Assembly: GCF_014191505.1 (NCBI RefSeq)
Contig: NZ_JACHWS010000002.1
Coordinates: 806,001-870,000, forward strand
From: Hoyosella altamirensis
Lineage (GTDB): Bacteria; Actinomycetota; Actinomycetes; Mycobacteriales; Mycobacteriaceae
Reading direction: 5' to 3'
DNA length: 64,000 nt
The translations under genes were made by a program, and so were the position numbers. Below the pieces are notes generated by a model, which was not told the origin of the DNA, searched no databases, and saw nothing but the letters and a program-made list of their open reading frames with translations. Positions 20,068 to 28,830 of this stretch are shown one piece after another. Position 1 is the first letter of the stretch. Every line of letters starts with the position of its first letter.

Positions 20068-21741
20068 ATGACAGCTGCGCCGCTGCTCACGATGCTCGTT
20101 CCGGACTTCCCGTTCTCGTACGACGAGTACCTATCGCACCGAGCGGGTCTCGGCTCCATACCTCGGGATGCCCATGGGACGGAAGTGGCGGTCATCGGAG
20201 CCGGGATGGCGGGTCTCGTCGCGGCCCATGAACTAATGCGCCTCGGATTACGTCCTGTCGTGTACGAATCTGCTCACCTCGGCGGTCGGATGCGCAGCGT
20301 ACGGTTCGATGGCCCAGAATCGCCGGCGGCTGATCTCGGGGCCATGCGGTTCCCCGCGTCAGGCCGAGCGTTCTTCCACTACGTCGATGCGTGCGACGTC
20401 AGAACTAGGCCTTTCCCGAATCCGCTGTCGCAAGCGACATCCAGCACCGTCATCGAACTTGCCGGAGTACGGCACTACGCACAGACGATTCACGACCTTC
20501 CTCCGCTTTTCCGGGACGTCGCTGCAGCCTGGGCTGACTGCCTCGATGAGGTAGGGCGCGAAACGATCCAGGCCGCAATCAGTGCGCGTGACACACGCGC
20601 CATCAAACTGCTCTGGAACGAACTCGTCTGCCGACTCGACGACGAGTCGTTTTACGGGTTCCTAGCCCGTTCACGTGCTTTTCGGGCGGTGCCCTTCTCG
20701 TTCCGTGAGACATTCGGCCAAGTCGGATTCGGTACGGGCGGCTGGGATACCGATTTCCCTAACTCCATCCTCGAAGTACTACGAGTGGTCTTCACCAACG
20801 CGGACATCGATCAACGGCGCATCGTCGGGGGAGCGGACACCGTCGCGCGTGCGTTGTGGAAGCAACCAGCAACGGGCCTCATGCACTGGCCACGCGGAAC
20901 CTCGCTCGCCACGTTGCACCCAGCTGGCCCGCGGGTGGGTGTGAAGGCGGTGCACCGCGTATCACCCACAGCAATCAGCGTTGAGGACCGCCTCGGGAAC
21001 TCTGCGACGTATCCGGCCGTCGTCGCGACGTGCCAGACATGGTTGCTTTCCGCGCAAATAGACTGCGACGAATCCCTTTTTAGTCAGGAACTCTGGGCGG
21101 CAATGGAACGCAGCCACTACATGCAGTCGTCCAAAACGTTCGTCATGGTCGACCGGCCGTTCTGGCTTGACCGGGACCCCACTACTAGCCGGGACGTCAT
21201 GAGTATGACGCTCACGGACCGGCTCACCAGAGCCACCTACCTACTCGACGACGGACCAGGCCGGCCCGCGTTGATTTGCCTGAGCTACACCTGGAATGAC
21301 GATGCGCTGAAGTGGCTAGCGCTGGACCCAGACGAACGCGTGCGCCTCATGCTGCACTCATTGCGAAAGATCTACCCCGACGTCGATATAGCGGCGCACA
21401 TTCGTGGCAAACCGATCACCGTCTCGTGGGAGAGCGACCCGAACTTCATGGGTGCCTTCGGAAACAACCTTCCAGGGCACTACAGGTACCAGCGCCGGTT
21501 GTTCACACACTTCATGCAAGACCACTTTCTGGCCCGTCATCGAGGAATCTACCTGGCTGGAGATGACATCTCATTCACGTCCGGCTGGGCGGAGGGGGCA
21601 GTAACTACTGCCCTGAACGCAGTATGGGCAGTACAGAAACAGCTAGGCGGGCAGAGCCATTCCGAGAATCCGGGCCCCGGAGACCGGTTTCGCGAGCTTG
21701 CACCAGTGGATCTCGATAACATTCCCGGACAGACCAAATGA
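20068..21741 (+). CDS. Tryptophan 2-monooxygenase-like flavin amine oxidase
   Basis: A 557-residue FAD enzyme of the IaaM/L-amino acid monooxygenase family. The dinucleotide-binding motif VAVIGAGMAGLVAAHEL is followed by YESAHLGGRMRS and LGAMRFP. The second half tracks plant-pathogen IaaM closely (YTWNDDALKWLAL, DPNFMGAFGNNLPG, GIYLAGDDISFTSGWAEGAV). IaaM oxidatively decarboxylates tryptophan to indole-3-acetamide; relatives use Phe or Lys. The ATG at 20068 has GGAG five bases upstream and gives the same length as IaaM; the frame also begins at GTG 20005. No amidase (IaaH) gene is nearby, so auxin synthesis is not shown. Confidence 0.82.
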   Translation: MTAAPLLTMLVPDFPFSYDEYLSHRAGLGSIPRDAHGTEVAVIGAGMAGLVAAHELMRLGLRPVVYESAHLGGRMRSVRFDGPESPAADLGAMRFPASGRAFFHYVDACDVRTRPFPNPLSQATSSTVIELAGVRHYAQTIHDLPPLFRDVAAAWADCLDEVGRETIQAAISARDTRAIKLLWNELVCRLDDESFYGFLARSRAFRAVPFSFRETFGQVGFGTGGWDTDFPNSILEVLRVVFTNADIDQRRIVGGADTVARALWKQPATGLMHWPRGTSLATLHPAGPRVGVKAVHRVSPTAISVEDRLGNSATYPAVVATCQTWLLSAQIDCDESLFSQELWAAMERSHYMQSSKTFVMVDRPFWLDRDPTTSRDVMSMTLTDRLTRATYLLDDGPGRPALICLSYTWNDDALKWLALDPDERVRLMLHSLRKIYPDVDIAAHIRGKPITVSWESDPNFMGAFGNNLPGHYRYQRRLFTHFMQDHFLARHRGIYLAGDDISFTSGWAEGAVTTALNAVWAVQKQLGGQSHSENPGPGDRFRELAPVDLDNIPGQTK

Positions 21742-21757
21742 CGAAGGGATCAGCGCT

Positions 21758-22108
21758 ATGGGGAAAATCGTGAGGCTGATGGCCGCTGGGGCGTGCGCGG
21801 GTGTGGTCGCGGCCGGGACGATGCTCGCCGCGGGCGCCACAGGTCAAGCGCAGCAACCCGCCGACTGCCCGTACCTTCCGATGGGAGTGGCTGGGCTTTC
21901 ACTCTGTATGGAAGGAACTGGCGAGCACCGCATCGTCATGGATTGTGTAGACCGGGTCTTCCCGCAAATCGGTGGCAGCAGCCACGGTTTCACCACGATG
22001 CGAGTGACTGGCCCTTGGATGCCCGTGGGCCAGCCATCATTCGCCACATGCCTAGGTGAGGGCGGCATGCTGCCCATCACGCAGATGTTGTGGTCGGAAA
22101 CCCGCTAG
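21758..22108 (+). CDS. Small secreted protein of unknown function
   Basis: 116 residues with a typical Sec signal peptide (LMAAGACAGVVAAGTMLAAG, cleavage near TGQAQQ). The mature part of about 85 residues holds four cysteines (DCPYLP, SLCMEG, MDCVDR, ATCLGE), which could form two disulfides outside the cell. The ATG at 21758 has AAGGGA nine bases upstream. It follows the monooxygenase gene by 16 bases and is probably co-transcribed with it. I do not recognise the family. Confidence 0.7.
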   Translation: MGKIVRLMAAGACAGVVAAGTMLAAGATGQAQQPADCPYLPMGVAGLSLCMEGTGEHRIVMDCVDRVFPQIGGSSHGFTTMRVTGPWMPVGQPSFATCLGEGGMLPITQMLWSETR

Positions 22109-24177
22109 CTCTTCCACACAGCGACAACTGCCGGTCGCGGCTGTGAGGTGCCCCCGTCTGGCCAGTGTGACGCCGGTGTCTCCGCCGTGTAGTTGTCGCT
22201 TTCGCCGGGATGCTGGACGCAGACGATCACGCGTTCCTCGGTTACGATCGGCCCGCACGTTTCCGCTCCGACAGGAACTGTCAGAAACTGTTTCGTCTCG
22301 CCGCGGCGCGGGCCGTCCAGCACCACGGAAAATAGACCGTCGTTCGTTCCTAGTGCGTTTCCGTCCGTGGCGATCCAAAGGTTCCCAAAAGGATCGAAGG
22401 CGACATTGTCGGGGCAGGAAATCGGGCTGACCCGGGACTTGTCGAAACCACCAAAGTACGAGTCGGCAGTCGCGGGGTCACCGCAGACAAGCAGTATGTT
22501 CCAGGCGAATGTTGTGCCAGCGTGGTCGTCCTCCAGCTCGAGCACGTGACCATTCTTGTTGGTGTGGCGGGGGTTGGCCTCGTCGGCGCGTGGATAGCCT
22601 CCGGTACCACGCCGGGTGTTATTCGTCAGCGCCGCGTAGACCTTTCCAGTCTTTGGATTCGCCTCGACGTCTTCGGGACGGTCCATTTTTGTCGCCCCTA
22701 CTTTGTCCGCGGCCAGGCGCGTGAAAACGGCGACTTCCTCAGCGCTGAAGCCCTCCACAAATGACGTGGCACCGGCGCCTTCCGCACGCAACAGGGGCAG
22801 CCACTCGCCGCTGCCATCAAACTTTTCATCCGCTGGCAGTCGTCCTGAACCGTCGATCTCTGTCGCTGGTGAATTACCCTGGAATCGCGCGACATACAGG
22901 GTGCCCTCATCGAGAATCGTCATATTGTGACGCATCGACGCCGCCCCGTCACCCGGCATGATCTTCTTTGACGAAACGAATTTGTAGATGTAGTCGAACC
23001 GCTCGTCGTCGCCCATATACGAGACGACCGTACCGTCACCCGTGACGTATATGGTCGCGCCTTCATGTTTGAATCGCCCCATCGCGGTGTGCTTCAACGG
23101 TATTGACGCGGGATCCCACGGGTCGATCTCGACGATGTACCCAAACCGGTTGGGCTCGTTGAGTTCTCTCGTCACATCAAACCGGGGATCGAAATTCTCC
23201 CAGCGACGGTTCGACGTTTCACCCGTGATGCCGTACCTGCGCAACTGGGTGCGCGCCGGCTCCGCAGTAACCCCGTCACCATTGCCGAAATACTGGTTGA
23301 AGTTCTCCTCGCCGGAAAGAATTGTTCCCCAGGGGGTTACGCCGCCCGCGCAGTTGTTGAGCGTACCGCGCACCAGCGTCCCAGTGGGATCCGCAGTCGT
23401 ACGCACGAGAGGGCTTCCGGCTGCAGGCCCGGTCAACCGGAACTCGGACGTAGCGGTGATGCGGCGGTTCAGATTCGACATCACAGGAACGAGAGCACCA
23501 CCGCTCGGGCGACTTTGCACCTTCACGACTGATAGTCCATGCGCGGCCCACGCAATCCGGACCTGATCCTCAGTCGGTTCGTCCTCGTCGTACCCAAAGA
23601 ACATCGCCGGCTCCGTGGTGTACTCGTGGCTGACGACCAGGAGGTACTCGTTCAGGGCTCCGGCGATCGGCAGAAGTGCGGCGAAATCGTTGTTGTAACC
23701 GAACTGCTTTTCCTGGGCCGCCACCGTTTGATTGCCGAAATCGAAGTCCGGCGCTCCTGGCATCACCGGATCGCCCCACCGAATGATGACACCACTGGAG
23801 TAACCGGAGGGGACCACAAGTGCGTCTCGATTGTTCGGTGCGACGGCCTCGAAATCCAGTCCGGGAGGGGGAGGTACGAGATCTAGTAAGAAATCCCCGG
23901 ATCCGACATCGATCGAGCCTGGCTGCGCTGCAGCTGAACCAGCGCCCAAGGATAGGAGCGAACCACCGGCACTCGCCGTGAGCACAGCGAGCGCACCCCG
24001 GCGAAGGACGGTGCGCCGATTGAGGGCCACGCGCGCAACATCCCGAAAGTATTGATTGCCGGACGTATTCGGAACGGGCTGAGAGCATGCGTCGCCGCAG
24101 CGATACTGGCACGTCAGGTGTGAACGGGAGGACGTCCCATCATGTTTGACAAACAGGGACAGGGGCTGCAGTGTCAC
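22105..24177 (-). CDS. PhoX-family phosphatase (DUF839), Tat-exported
   Basis: A 690-residue secreted protein. The N terminus carries a twin-arginine signal (RRTVLRRGALAVLTASAGG) from about residue 55, after an unusual Cys-containing extension (CQYRCGDACSQP). The mature part shows the PhoX/DUF839 pattern: WGTILSGEENFNQYFG, PLKHTAMGRFKHEGATIY, YMGDDERFDYIYKFVSS, RPEDVEANPKTGKVYAALTN and CPDNVAFDPFGNLWIATDG. Family enzymes are calcium-dependent alkaline phosphatases that release phosphate outside the cell. GTG 24177 has AGGAGC seven bases upstream. Its stop overlaps the stop of the convergent secreted-protein gene. Confidence 0.9.
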   Translation of the reverse strand: MTLQPLSLFVKHDGTSSRSHLTCQYRCGDACSQPVPNTSGNQYFRDVARVALNRRTVLRRGALAVLTASAGGSLLSLGAGSAAAQPGSIDVGSGDFLLDLVPPPPGLDFEAVAPNNRDALVVPSGYSSGVIIRWGDPVMPGAPDFDFGNQTVAAQEKQFGYNNDFAALLPIAGALNEYLLVVSHEYTTEPAMFFGYDEDEPTEDQVRIAWAAHGLSVVKVQSRPSGGALVPVMSNLNRRITATSEFRLTGPAAGSPLVRTTADPTGTLVRGTLNNCAGGVTPWGTILSGEENFNQYFGNGDGVTAEPARTQLRRYGITGETSNRRWENFDPRFDVTRELNEPNRFGYIVEIDPWDPASIPLKHTAMGRFKHEGATIYVTGDGTVVSYMGDDERFDYIYKFVSSKKIMPGDGAASMRHNMTILDEGTLYVARFQGNSPATEIDGSGRLPADEKFDGSGEWLPLLRAEGAGATSFVEGFSAEEVAVFTRLAADKVGATKMDRPEDVEANPKTGKVYAALTNNTRRGTGGYPRADEANPRHTNKNGHVLELEDDHAGTTFAWNILLVCGDPATADSYFGGFDKSRVSPISCPDNVAFDPFGNLWIATDGNALGTNDGLFSVVLDGPRRGETKQFLTVPVGAETCGPIVTEERVIVCVQHPGESDNYTAETPASHWPDGGTSQPRPAVVAVWKS

Positions 24178-24458
24178 GAATCGCTCCTACGACGGATCAC
24201 GGGCGGCTGATCGTCCCGGACAGTAGAGACGTGAGGTAAGCGGCAGGGGAGGGTGCGGTAACGGCAGAGGAGACGCCCGGAGAACACGAATGCAGTAGGC
24301 CGCAAATCAGGTCTGTTCTGCAGGCGGGCACGCTGATCGATGCAGTGTCGAGACGCAAATGCCGCTATTTGTCGGTGTGAGAGGGCACACTGTTTGCCGA
24401 CGGTGATTGCTGCGTAACACGGTGTGACACTGTGAGGCACGATAGAACTGGAGTGACG

Positions 24459-25718
24459 ATGTCCTTGATCCCACGAGCGCTACTCGCAGCAGGTGCGGCG
24501 ACCGCGCTGCTGCTGACAGGGTGTTCTAACCCCTTGAGCGCTGACCAGGCGGCCGAGGAAAACCTCGACGGCCGCGGGCCTATTTCTTTCGCTATGGGCA
24601 GGAATGACGCCGCAGTGATGATGCAGGTCATTGATCGCTGGAACGAAGACAACCCGGATGAGCAGGTCGAGTTCATCGAACTTCCTGGTGAAGCCGATGA
24701 GCAGCGCAACGCTCTCGTGCAGTCCCTGCAGGCCCAGGACGGGCAGTACGACGTTATGGCGCTAGACGTCGTGTGGACCGCGGAGTTCGCGGCCCAGGGC
24801 TGGCTGCAGCCCCTCGAAGACGAACTCGCCATCGAGACATCGGGACTCCTACCCGCAACCGTGGAGAGCGCCACCTATCGCGACACTCTCTACGCGGCAC
24901 CCCAGAACACGAATGGCGCACTTCTCTTCTACCGGACTGATCTTGTGGAGACACCTCCGGAGACGTGGGATGAGCTGATTGAATCGTGCCCCGCAGCCTT
25001 TGATGAGGGAATCGACTGTTACATCGGTCAGTTCCGCAACTATGAAGGACTCACGGTCAATGTCTCGGAAGCCGTCAATGCTTTCGGTGGCGCAATTGTC
25101 GGTGATGACGGCCAGACACCCGAGGTTGATACCCCCGAGGTTCGTGAAGCACTTCAACTGCTTGTCGACGCATTCGCAGATGGTGTGATCCCGCGGAGTG
25201 CGACAGGATTCTCCGAAGAAGAAACACACTTGACCTTCACGGGCGGCGACGCGATGTACGCCCGCAACTGGCCGTACATGTATGCCATCGGTGAGGGTGA
25301 CGAGTCAGAGATCGCAGGCGACTTTGCTGTCGCTCCGCTTCCAGGCAAGGATGGCGTCGGAGCGTCGACGCTGGGTGGCTACAACAACGGCATCAGCGTT
25401 TTCTCCGAGAACAAGGCCACCGCGCGAGACTTCATCGAGTTCGTGCAGAGTGAAGAGAACCAGCGCTCCTTTATGGAGGCCGCGTTCCCGCCGGTCCTCG
25501 AATCGGTCTATGACGACGAAGAACTTCTCGAGGAATACCCCTACCTGCAGGCGCTGAAAGAATCACTGCAGAACGCGGAGCCGCGCCCAGTCACCCCGTT
25601 CTACGAGGCCATCTCGACTGCGATCCGCGACAATGCCTATGCTGCAATCCGTGGCGACAAGTCCGTGGATGAAGCGATTGCTGACATGCAATCCGCGATC
25701 GACGCCGCAGGACGCTAA
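24459..25718 (+). CDS. lpqY: Sugar ABC transporter substrate-binding lipoprotein, LpqY-like
   Basis: A 419-residue solute-binding lipoprotein with lipobox LLTGC (Cys 22). The mature region contains NEDNPDEQVEFIELPGEADEQR..., DGQYDVMALDVVWTAEFAAQGW and NTNGALLFYRTDL, closely following the trehalose-binding LpqY/ThuE family. In mycobacteria LpqY feeds SugABC, which recycles trehalose released by mycolyl transfer. The ATG at 24459 has GGAG a few bases upstream; an earlier frame start at 24432 is less likely. First gene of an operon with two permeases. Confidence 0.85.
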   Translation: MSLIPRALLAAGAATALLLTGCSNPLSADQAAEENLDGRGPISFAMGRNDAAVMMQVIDRWNEDNPDEQVEFIELPGEADEQRNALVQSLQAQDGQYDVMALDVVWTAEFAAQGWLQPLEDELAIETSGLLPATVESATYRDTLYAAPQNTNGALLFYRTDLVETPPETWDELIESCPAAFDEGIDCYIGQFRNYEGLTVNVSEAVNAFGGAIVGDDGQTPEVDTPEVREALQLLVDAFADGVIPRSATGFSEEETHLTFTGGDAMYARNWPYMYAIGEGDESEIAGDFAVAPLPGKDGVGASTLGGYNNGISVFSENKATARDFIEFVQSEENQRSFMEAAFPPVLESVYDDEELLEEYPYLQALKESLQNAEPRPVTPFYEAISTAIRDNAYAAIRGDKSVDEAIADMQSAIDAAGR

Positions 25719-25744
25719 CTCCTGGGGGACTGAAGGAGATTCAC

Positions 25745-26794
25745 TTGGCTGAATCGGCTAGGGCCGGAGGTGCAAATGCCTCCGGCCCTTCGCTGCCTCC
25801 GCAGCAGGCTGGCCCTTCGCTGCCTCCGCAGCAGGCTGGCCCACCGCGCAGGAAACGCGACTGGCGGCCCGTCTATCTCATCGCGCCGTCAATGGTCATC
25901 CTCGCTGTGGTCATCATGTACCCGGTACTCCGTGCGGTGTACTTGTCATTCCAGAGTGACCGGGGTTTTGATCAGGACACGGGCCGATTCATCGACGGCG
26001 GGTTCGCGGGCCTCGCGCACTACACCAGGTGGATCTTCCAGCAGACAACGAGTTCTCTCGGGGAGACGATCTCCTGTCCGCCGGGAACGTTGTGCTCGAA
26101 CTTCTGGGAATCGGTCGGCGTCACGTTCTTCTTCGCGGCCGTCACCGTCACGGTGGAGGTCGTGCTTGGATTCTGGATGGCCATCATCATGAGCCGGACG
26201 TTCATGGGACGTTCCTTGCTGCGCGCCAGCGTTCTGATCCCGTGGGCTATCCCGACGGCGGTCACCGCGAAGCTGTGGTACTTCATTTTCGCCGATCAGG
26301 GCATCGCGAATCGGATAATGGGCAGGCAGGTCGGCTGGCTCACCGACGATTGGGCTGCGCGATTCGCGGTCATCATTTCGGATGTTTGGAAAACTACGCC
26401 CTTCGTGGCTCTTTTGATTCTTGCGGGGCTGCAGATGATTCCGCAGGATGTCTATGAGGCAGCGAAGGTTGACGGAGCCAACGCCTGGCAGCGATTCACC
26501 CAGATCACACTTCCTCTCGTCAAGCCCGCGCTCATGGTCGCGATCTTGTTCCGAACCCTCGATGTGCTGCGGATGTACGACTTGCCCGCAATTCTGCACG
26601 GAGTTTCGGGAGCGTCGCCCACCACGACCGTGTCGATTCTGGTGGTCGCTGATATCAGGCAGGGGAACTTTAACAGCGCGTCCGCGTTGTCCACACTCGT
26701 CTTCCTAATGATATTCGGCGTCGCATTCATCATGGTGAAATGGCTGGGCGCGAACGCTATTCGAACGCAGGACGCAGAGCGAAGGGGCGCATGA
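25745..26794 (+). CDS. sugA: Sugar ABC transporter permease, SugA-like
   Basis: A 349-residue inner-membrane permease with six helices and the EAA loop EAAKVDGANAWQRFTQITLP that docks the ATPase. The start is TTG at 25745, seven bases after AAGGAG. The N-terminal cytoplasmic tail is lengthened by a perfect tandem repeat, GPSLPPQQA twice. It follows the lipoprotein gene by 26 bases and precedes the second permease by one base. Confidence 0.88.
   Translation: MAESARAGGANASGPSLPPQQAGPSLPPQQAGPPRRKRDWRPVYLIAPSMVILAVVIMYPVLRAVYLSFQSDRGFDQDTGRFIDGGFAGLAHYTRWIFQQTTSSLGETISCPPGTLCSNFWESVGVTFFFAAVTVTVEVVLGFWMAIIMSRTFMGRSLLRASVLIPWAIPTAVTAKLWYFIFADQGIANRIMGRQVGWLTDDWAARFAVIISDVWKTTPFVALLILAGLQMIPQDVYEAAKVDGANAWQRFTQITLPLVKPALMVAILFRTLDVLRMYDLPAILHGVSGASPTTTVSILVVADIRQGNFNSASALSTLVFLMIFGVAFIMVKWLGANAIRTQDAERRGA
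25784..25837 (+). repeat. 27-bp perfect tandem repeat in the permease gene
   Basis: Two identical 27-base units encode GPSLPPQQA twice in the N-terminal tail of the SugA-like permease. A multiple of three keeps the frame. Confidence 0.9.
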
Positions 26795-26795
26795 C

Positions 26796-27713
26796 GTGGT
26801 AAGCGCAACAACGGCGCCGCCTAGTCCGCACGCGCGCGAAAATTCTGGAAAGGTCACGGCAGCAAAAGCGATCGCGCAGCGTAAGCGCAGGACTCAGATT
26901 CTTCGCACTTACCTAGGCGTCGGGTTCATCTTGGTGTGGGGGCTCGCGCCCTTCTACTGGATGGTGGTTACCGCGTTCCGCGATTACCGGTACACATTCA
27001 ATACCACGCCGTGGCCGACGCACGTCACGTTCGATAACTTCCGCAGCGCACTCACGCCGCGTGCAGGAAATGATTTCATGGGCGCGATTATCAACAGTCT
27101 GATAATCGGTGCGGCCACTACCGCGATCGCGCTGCTCCTGGGGATATTCACCGCTTACGCGTTGGCCCGCCTGGACTTTCGCGGAAAGTATGTCGTCACG
27201 GGTGTGATTCTCGGCGCCGCAATGTTCCCCACCGTTTCGCTGGTTACGCCGCTGTTCCAGCTGTTCACAGACATCAACTGGATCGGAACGTACCAGGCCC
27301 TCGTCATTCCGAACATTTCGTTCGTCCTGCCGCTGACCGTGTATACGCTCACGTCCTTCTTCGGAGACCTGCCATGGGAACTCGAGGAGGCAGCTCGCGT
27401 CGATGGCGCTACACGGGCGCAGGCGTTCCGGATCATCATGCTTCCCCTGGCTGCGCCTGCACTGTTCACTACCGCCATCCTGGCTTTTATCTTCACGTGG
27501 AACGAGTTCCTGTTAGCAAGCCTCCTCTCGAACCGGTCTACCGAGCCCGTCACGGTCGCTATTGCCCGATTCTCTGGGGACAATCCGTTCGCGCAGCCGT
27601 ACTCGGCGATCATGGCCGCGGGAACCTTGGTGACCATTCCGCTCGTGATCATGGTGCTCATCTTCCAGCGGCGAATCGTCTCTGGATTGACGGCCGGCGG
27701 TGTGAAGAGCTGA
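26796..27713 (+). CDS. sugB: Sugar ABC transporter permease, SugB-like
   Basis: A 305-residue permease with six predicted helices and EAA loop EEAARVDGATRAQAFRIIMLP. It pairs with the SugA-like subunit to form the channel. GTG 26796 begins one base after the preceding stop, with AAGGGG upstream. Its stop overlaps the next ATG (TGATG). No gene for the SugC-type ATPase follows, so the importer must borrow an ATPase encoded elsewhere. Confidence 0.88.
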   Translation: MVSATTAPPSPHARENSGKVTAAKAIAQRKRRTQILRTYLGVGFILVWGLAPFYWMVVTAFRDYRYTFNTTPWPTHVTFDNFRSALTPRAGNDFMGAIINSLIIGAATTAIALLLGIFTAYALARLDFRGKYVVTGVILGAAMFPTVSLVTPLFQLFTDINWIGTYQALVIPNISFVLPLTVYTLTSFFGDLPWELEEAARVDGATRAQAFRIIMLPLAAPALFTTAILAFIFTWNEFLLASLLSNRSTEPVTVAIARFSGDNPFAQPYSAIMAAGTLVTIPLVIMVLIFQRRIVSGLTAGGVKS

Positions 27714-28027
27714 TGCACCCGGTCGGATTGCGGCAGCGCCTCGAAGTGCTCCTTGGGTTCTTGAGCTTCTTCACGGCGATAGCCTTCTTCAGTGCAGTGG
27801 CCGTTATCTTCCGGGGTGATGTGGCGCTCGGCCCATCGGTAGTGCTGCTCGTATGTGTGACGTTGCTCTGGTTTACATATCGGAAGTGGCGACGAGTCCG
27901 CGAACCCGCGCGCGCACCAGACACCCTGAATCCTGACCACACACCCCTTGTAGGCGGGTCCTGGTCGGGGCAGAGGGTGTGTGGCCGACGGGGGTCTGTC
28001 CACCCCCGTGCCGACCCCGCCGGGTAA
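27713..28027 (+). CDS. Small two-helix membrane protein
   Basis: 104 residues, start ATG coupled to the permease stop (TGATG). Two hydrophobic segments (VLLGFLSFFTAIAFFSAVAVI and ALGPSVVLLVCVTLLWF) are followed by a basic stretch (YRKWRRVREPAR) and a tail that does not look conserved. It takes the place where sugC lies in mycobacteria. The last 30 codons run through two hairpins, so the functional protein may be only the first 70 residues. No family recognised. Confidence 0.6.
   Translation: MHPVGLRQRLEVLLGFLSFFTAIAFFSAVAVIFRGDVALGPSVVLLVCVTLLWFTYRKWRRVREPARAPDTLNPDHTPLVGGSWSGQRVCGRRGSVHPRADPAG
27937..28009 (+). terminator. Double hairpin at the end of the sugar-importer operon
   Basis: CCACACACCC (27937) pairs with GGGTGTGTGG (27975), and directly after it ACGGGGGT pairs with ACCCCCGT around six bases. 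Together they probably end the operon just before the promoter of the next gene, although they overlap the 3-prime part of the small membrane protein frame. Confidence 0.55.
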
Positions 28028-28032
28028 GCGGC

Positions 28033-28038
28033 GATAAT
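28033..28038 (+). promoter_or_regulatory. -10 box of the alpha/beta hydrolase gene (leaderless start)
   Basis: GATAAT ends six bases before the ATG at 28045; no ribosome binding site lies between. Confidence 0.6.
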
Positions 28039-28044
28039 CGGGAC

Positions 28045-28830
28045 ATGGACCTCGCGTACCGCGTATTCGGCAAGGGCCCCACTCTGGTGCTGATCCATGG
28101 GATTGTGCACTGTCAGGATGCGTGGAATCCGGTGATCCCGTTGCTGGCGAAGCACCGGCGCGTCGTCACAATCGACCTGCCGAGCCATGGGCAGTCCCCC
28201 CAACTGCCCAAAGGTGAGAAGTGCCTGCAGGCCCTCGCAGATGAGGTTGAAGGGTTCCTTCCGAAAATCACGCCGGAAGGCGATGAGGTTCACGTCGCGG
28301 GGAACTCGCTCGGTGGCTGGCTTGCTTTGGAGCTGGCCGCCCGCGGCGTTGTCGCGTCAGCGACCGCCCTTTCGCCGGGCGGCTTCTGGGTCAGCAAACT
28401 TGATCGGGTGCGAACAAATAAGACTTTCCTCGCGATGCGGGCAGTTGCACGCGTAGCGAAACCAGTCAGTCGCCCGTTGCTGAACACCAAAATCGGGCGC
28501 AGCGTCGCCCTCGGCGCGTTCTTCGGGCGGCCGTGGCGGGTTAGCCCAGACGACGCGATACGCGATCTCGACTCACTGACCTCGAACACACTGATCGATG
28601 TCATCCAGGGCGAAGACTGGGCGTACTCACCGCAGGTTGACCCATCGATCCCGGTCACGGTGCAGTGGGGTGGCGGCGATCTCATTCTGCCCGTCTACGA
28701 GTCCGCGAAAGTGCGGGACTCTTTTCCGCAGGCGCGCGTCATCGTGATGCCGTGGATCGGGCACGTCCCGATGATCGACGATCCGGAGGAGATCGCCGCC
28801 ATTCTCATCGAAGGCAGCAGCGGACGTTAA
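28045..28830 (+). CDS. Alpha/beta hydrolase
   Basis: A 261-residue cytoplasmic hydrolase. The oxyanion region is LIHGIVHCQDAW, the nucleophile elbow is GNSLGG (Ser), and the late acid and histidine lie in GGGDLILP and GHVPMID. The fold and motifs suit an esterase or C-C hydrolase; substrate unknown. Convergent with the F420-type oxidoreductase gene, the two stops overlapping by four bases. Confidence 0.85.
   Translation: MDLAYRVFGKGPTLVLIHGIVHCQDAWNPVIPLLAKHRRVVTIDLPSHGQSPQLPKGEKCLQALADEVEGFLPKITPEGDEVHVAGNSLGGWLALELAARGVVASATALSPGGFWVSKLDRVRTNKTFLAMRAVARVAKPVSRPLLNTKIGRSVALGAFFGRPWRVSPDDAIRDLDSLTSNTLIDVIQGEDWAYSPQVDPSIPVTVQWGGGDLILPVYESAKVRDSFPQARVIVMPWIGHVPMIDDPEEIAAILIEGSSGR

Noticed and set aside
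21698-21757. Longer start for the small secreted protein
   Set aside because: The extension would lie inside the end of the monooxygenase gene and would bury the signal peptide.
25946-26599. A 217-codon minus-strand frame opposite the SugA-like permease
   Set aside because: Composition (Arg, Asp, Glu and His in alternation) is that of a codon-position shadow; the permease on the plus strand has clear motifs.
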